A stretch of 64,000 bases of DNA. Origin: Roseicyclus salinarum. GTDB taxonomy: Bacteria; Pseudomonadota; Alphaproteobacteria; Rhodobacterales; Rhodobacteraceae. Below the pieces are notes generated by a model, which did no database searches, was not told the origin of the DNA, and saw only the letters and a list, made by a program, of their open reading frames with translations. The stretch is from NCBI RefSeq assembly GCF_029624655.1, contig NZ_JARRSA010000003.1:62001-126000 (forward strand). The letters are read 5' to 3'. The translations under genes and the position numbers were made by a program. Positions 63,317 to 64,000 of the stretch are shown here, in pieces. The stretch's first letter is position 1, and the number at the start of each line of letters is the position of its first letter.

Positions 63317-63336
63317 CGCGGTCGGGGCTGGCGGGG

Positions 63337-64000
63337 TCAGGCGCCCCGCGGCTTCGCGCGGAGAGTGGGATCGGCCTGCGTGGGGTCCTCGGGCCAGGGA
63401 TGCCTGGGGTAGCGCGCCCGCATCTCCTTGCGCACCTCGGCGTAGGAGCCGGCCCAGAAGCCGGGCAGGTCGGTCGTCACCTGGATCGGGCGCTGCGCGG
63501 GCGACAGCAGGACAAGGCGGATCGCAAGGCGGTCGCGGCCGATGACCGGATGCGTCGTCTCGCCGAGGACTTCCTGCAGGCGCACCGAGATTTCCGGCGT
63601 CTCGCCGCCGTAGTCGATGGCCAGCCGCCTGCCCAGCGGGGTCTCCCAGTGTTCAGGCGCGAGGCGGTCGACCTCCTGCATCCCGTCCCAGCCGGCATGT
63701 GCCCTAAGCGCGTCGTGCGGGTCGAAGCGGGACAGGCCGCCCGCGTCGCGGATGCCTTCCAGGAAGGGCAGCGCCCAGTCCTCCAGCGTGCCGAGAAGCG
63801 CCTCGTCCGACATATCGGCGACGCCCGCGAAGGCGATGCGCCTGCGCAGGAGGCGCGCCCGCCTGCTCCAGCCGAGGGCGTCCAGACCGAGGTCGCGGAT
63901 GCCCTCGGCCAGCGCGGCGCCCACGGCCTCGCCCGGTGGATCGCTCCAGCGGCGGTCGGCAAGGACGAGCGCGCCGAACGTCTCCTGCTCGCGCGCCTCG
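63337..64000 (-). CDS. hrpB: ATP-dependent helicase HrpB (3' part, 5' end off the window)
   Basis: About 221 C-terminal residues are visible, reading leftwards from the right edge. They hold the HrpB-specific C-terminal domain: LRRRIAFAGVADMSDEALL, IDYGGETPEISVRLQEVLG, LAIRLVLLSPAQRPIQVTTDLPGFW and the end YPRHPWPEDPTQADPTLRAKPRG. HrpB is a DEAH-box RNA helicase-like protein of unclear substrate. The helicase core lies to the right and is not seen. Convergent with the DUF2235 gene (20 bp between stops). Confidence 0.92.
   Translation of the reverse strand, partial: EAREQETFGALVLADRRWSDPPGEAVGAALAEGIRDLGLDALGWSRRARLLRRRIAFAGVADMSDEALLGTLEDWALPFLEGIRDAGGLSRFDPHDALRAHAGWDGMQEVDRLAPEHWETPLGRRLAIDYGGETPEISVRLQEVLGETTHPVIGRDRLAIRLVLLSPAQRPIQVTTDLPGFWAGSYAEVRKEMRARYPRHPWPEDPTQADPTLRAKPRGA

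Noticed and set aside
1-64000. tRNA genes, rRNA, CRISPR, insertion sequences, prophage
   Set aside because: No T-loop-like motif with cloverleaf, no regular short repeats with spacers, no transposase or phage protein seen.

Overview
The window is a chromosomal segment of a very GC-rich alphaproteobacterium, most likely in the Rhodobacteraceae/Rhodobacterales. This rests on Tad/Flp pilus genes, a DUF1127 protein, SelU plus an oxidoreductase-SelD fusion, TRAP transporters, a ModE-like regulator with modABC, and valyl-/isoleucyl-tRNA synthetases of alphaproteobacterial type. I see no phage genes, transposases, CRISPR array, rRNA or tRNA. It looks like core and shell chromosome with dense, often overlapping genes and many GTGA/ATGA translational couplings.

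Layout. 1-2000: 3' part of a TadG-like gene, cpaB and an flp pilin, all on the minus strand. 2460-4120: DUF1127 protein and two universal stress proteins, the second preceded by a perfect FNR/FnrL-type box. 4118-4966: gene-free, carrying a degenerate direct-repeat cluster. 4967-9024: two divergent two-component pairs sharing one promoter region. 9164-9379: small membrane protein, then a gene-poor gap. 10034-13592: ynjBCD-type ABC importer. 13755-16087: ArgE-type deacylase and an aldo/keto reductase. 16232-19246: Cys/Gly-rich secreted protein, then an ECF sigma/anti-sigma/subtilase operon. 19357-22413: ModE-type regulator and modABC behind two Mo-box-like inverted repeats. 22393-31502: TRAP transporter, MarR-type regulator and BASS-type transporter, divergent from a fused 5-oxoprolinase/hydantoinase, then an FAH-family enzyme. 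31681-36089: VOC protein, TPR protein, beta-hydroxyacid dehydrogenase and SelU. 36366-44568: valS, a shortened DUF1992 gene overlapping a Na+/H+ antiporter, two PLP aminotransferases, ygfZ and DUF3253. 44565-51656: YghU-type GST, SbtA-type permease, ileS, VIT1-type transporter and DMT exporter. 51735-55967: ChaC, YcjF, YcjX and TruA. 55964-59898: SelD fusion, Lrp regulator and ornithine-type decarboxylase. 59941-64000: CoxL-like molybdenum hydroxylase large subunit, DUF2235 hydrolase and the 3' part of hrpB.

Themes. Molybdenum (ModABC, CoxL-like subunit) and selenium (SelU, SelD) use recur. Likely oxygen-responsive control is seen at uspA. Most biosynthetic and translation genes are ordinary. 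The most unusual parts are the sigma/anti-sigma/subtilase operon, the degenerate repeat cluster at 4.4-4.8 kb, the two-component quartet, the DUF1992/antiporter junction, and the structured leader between ycjX and truA.
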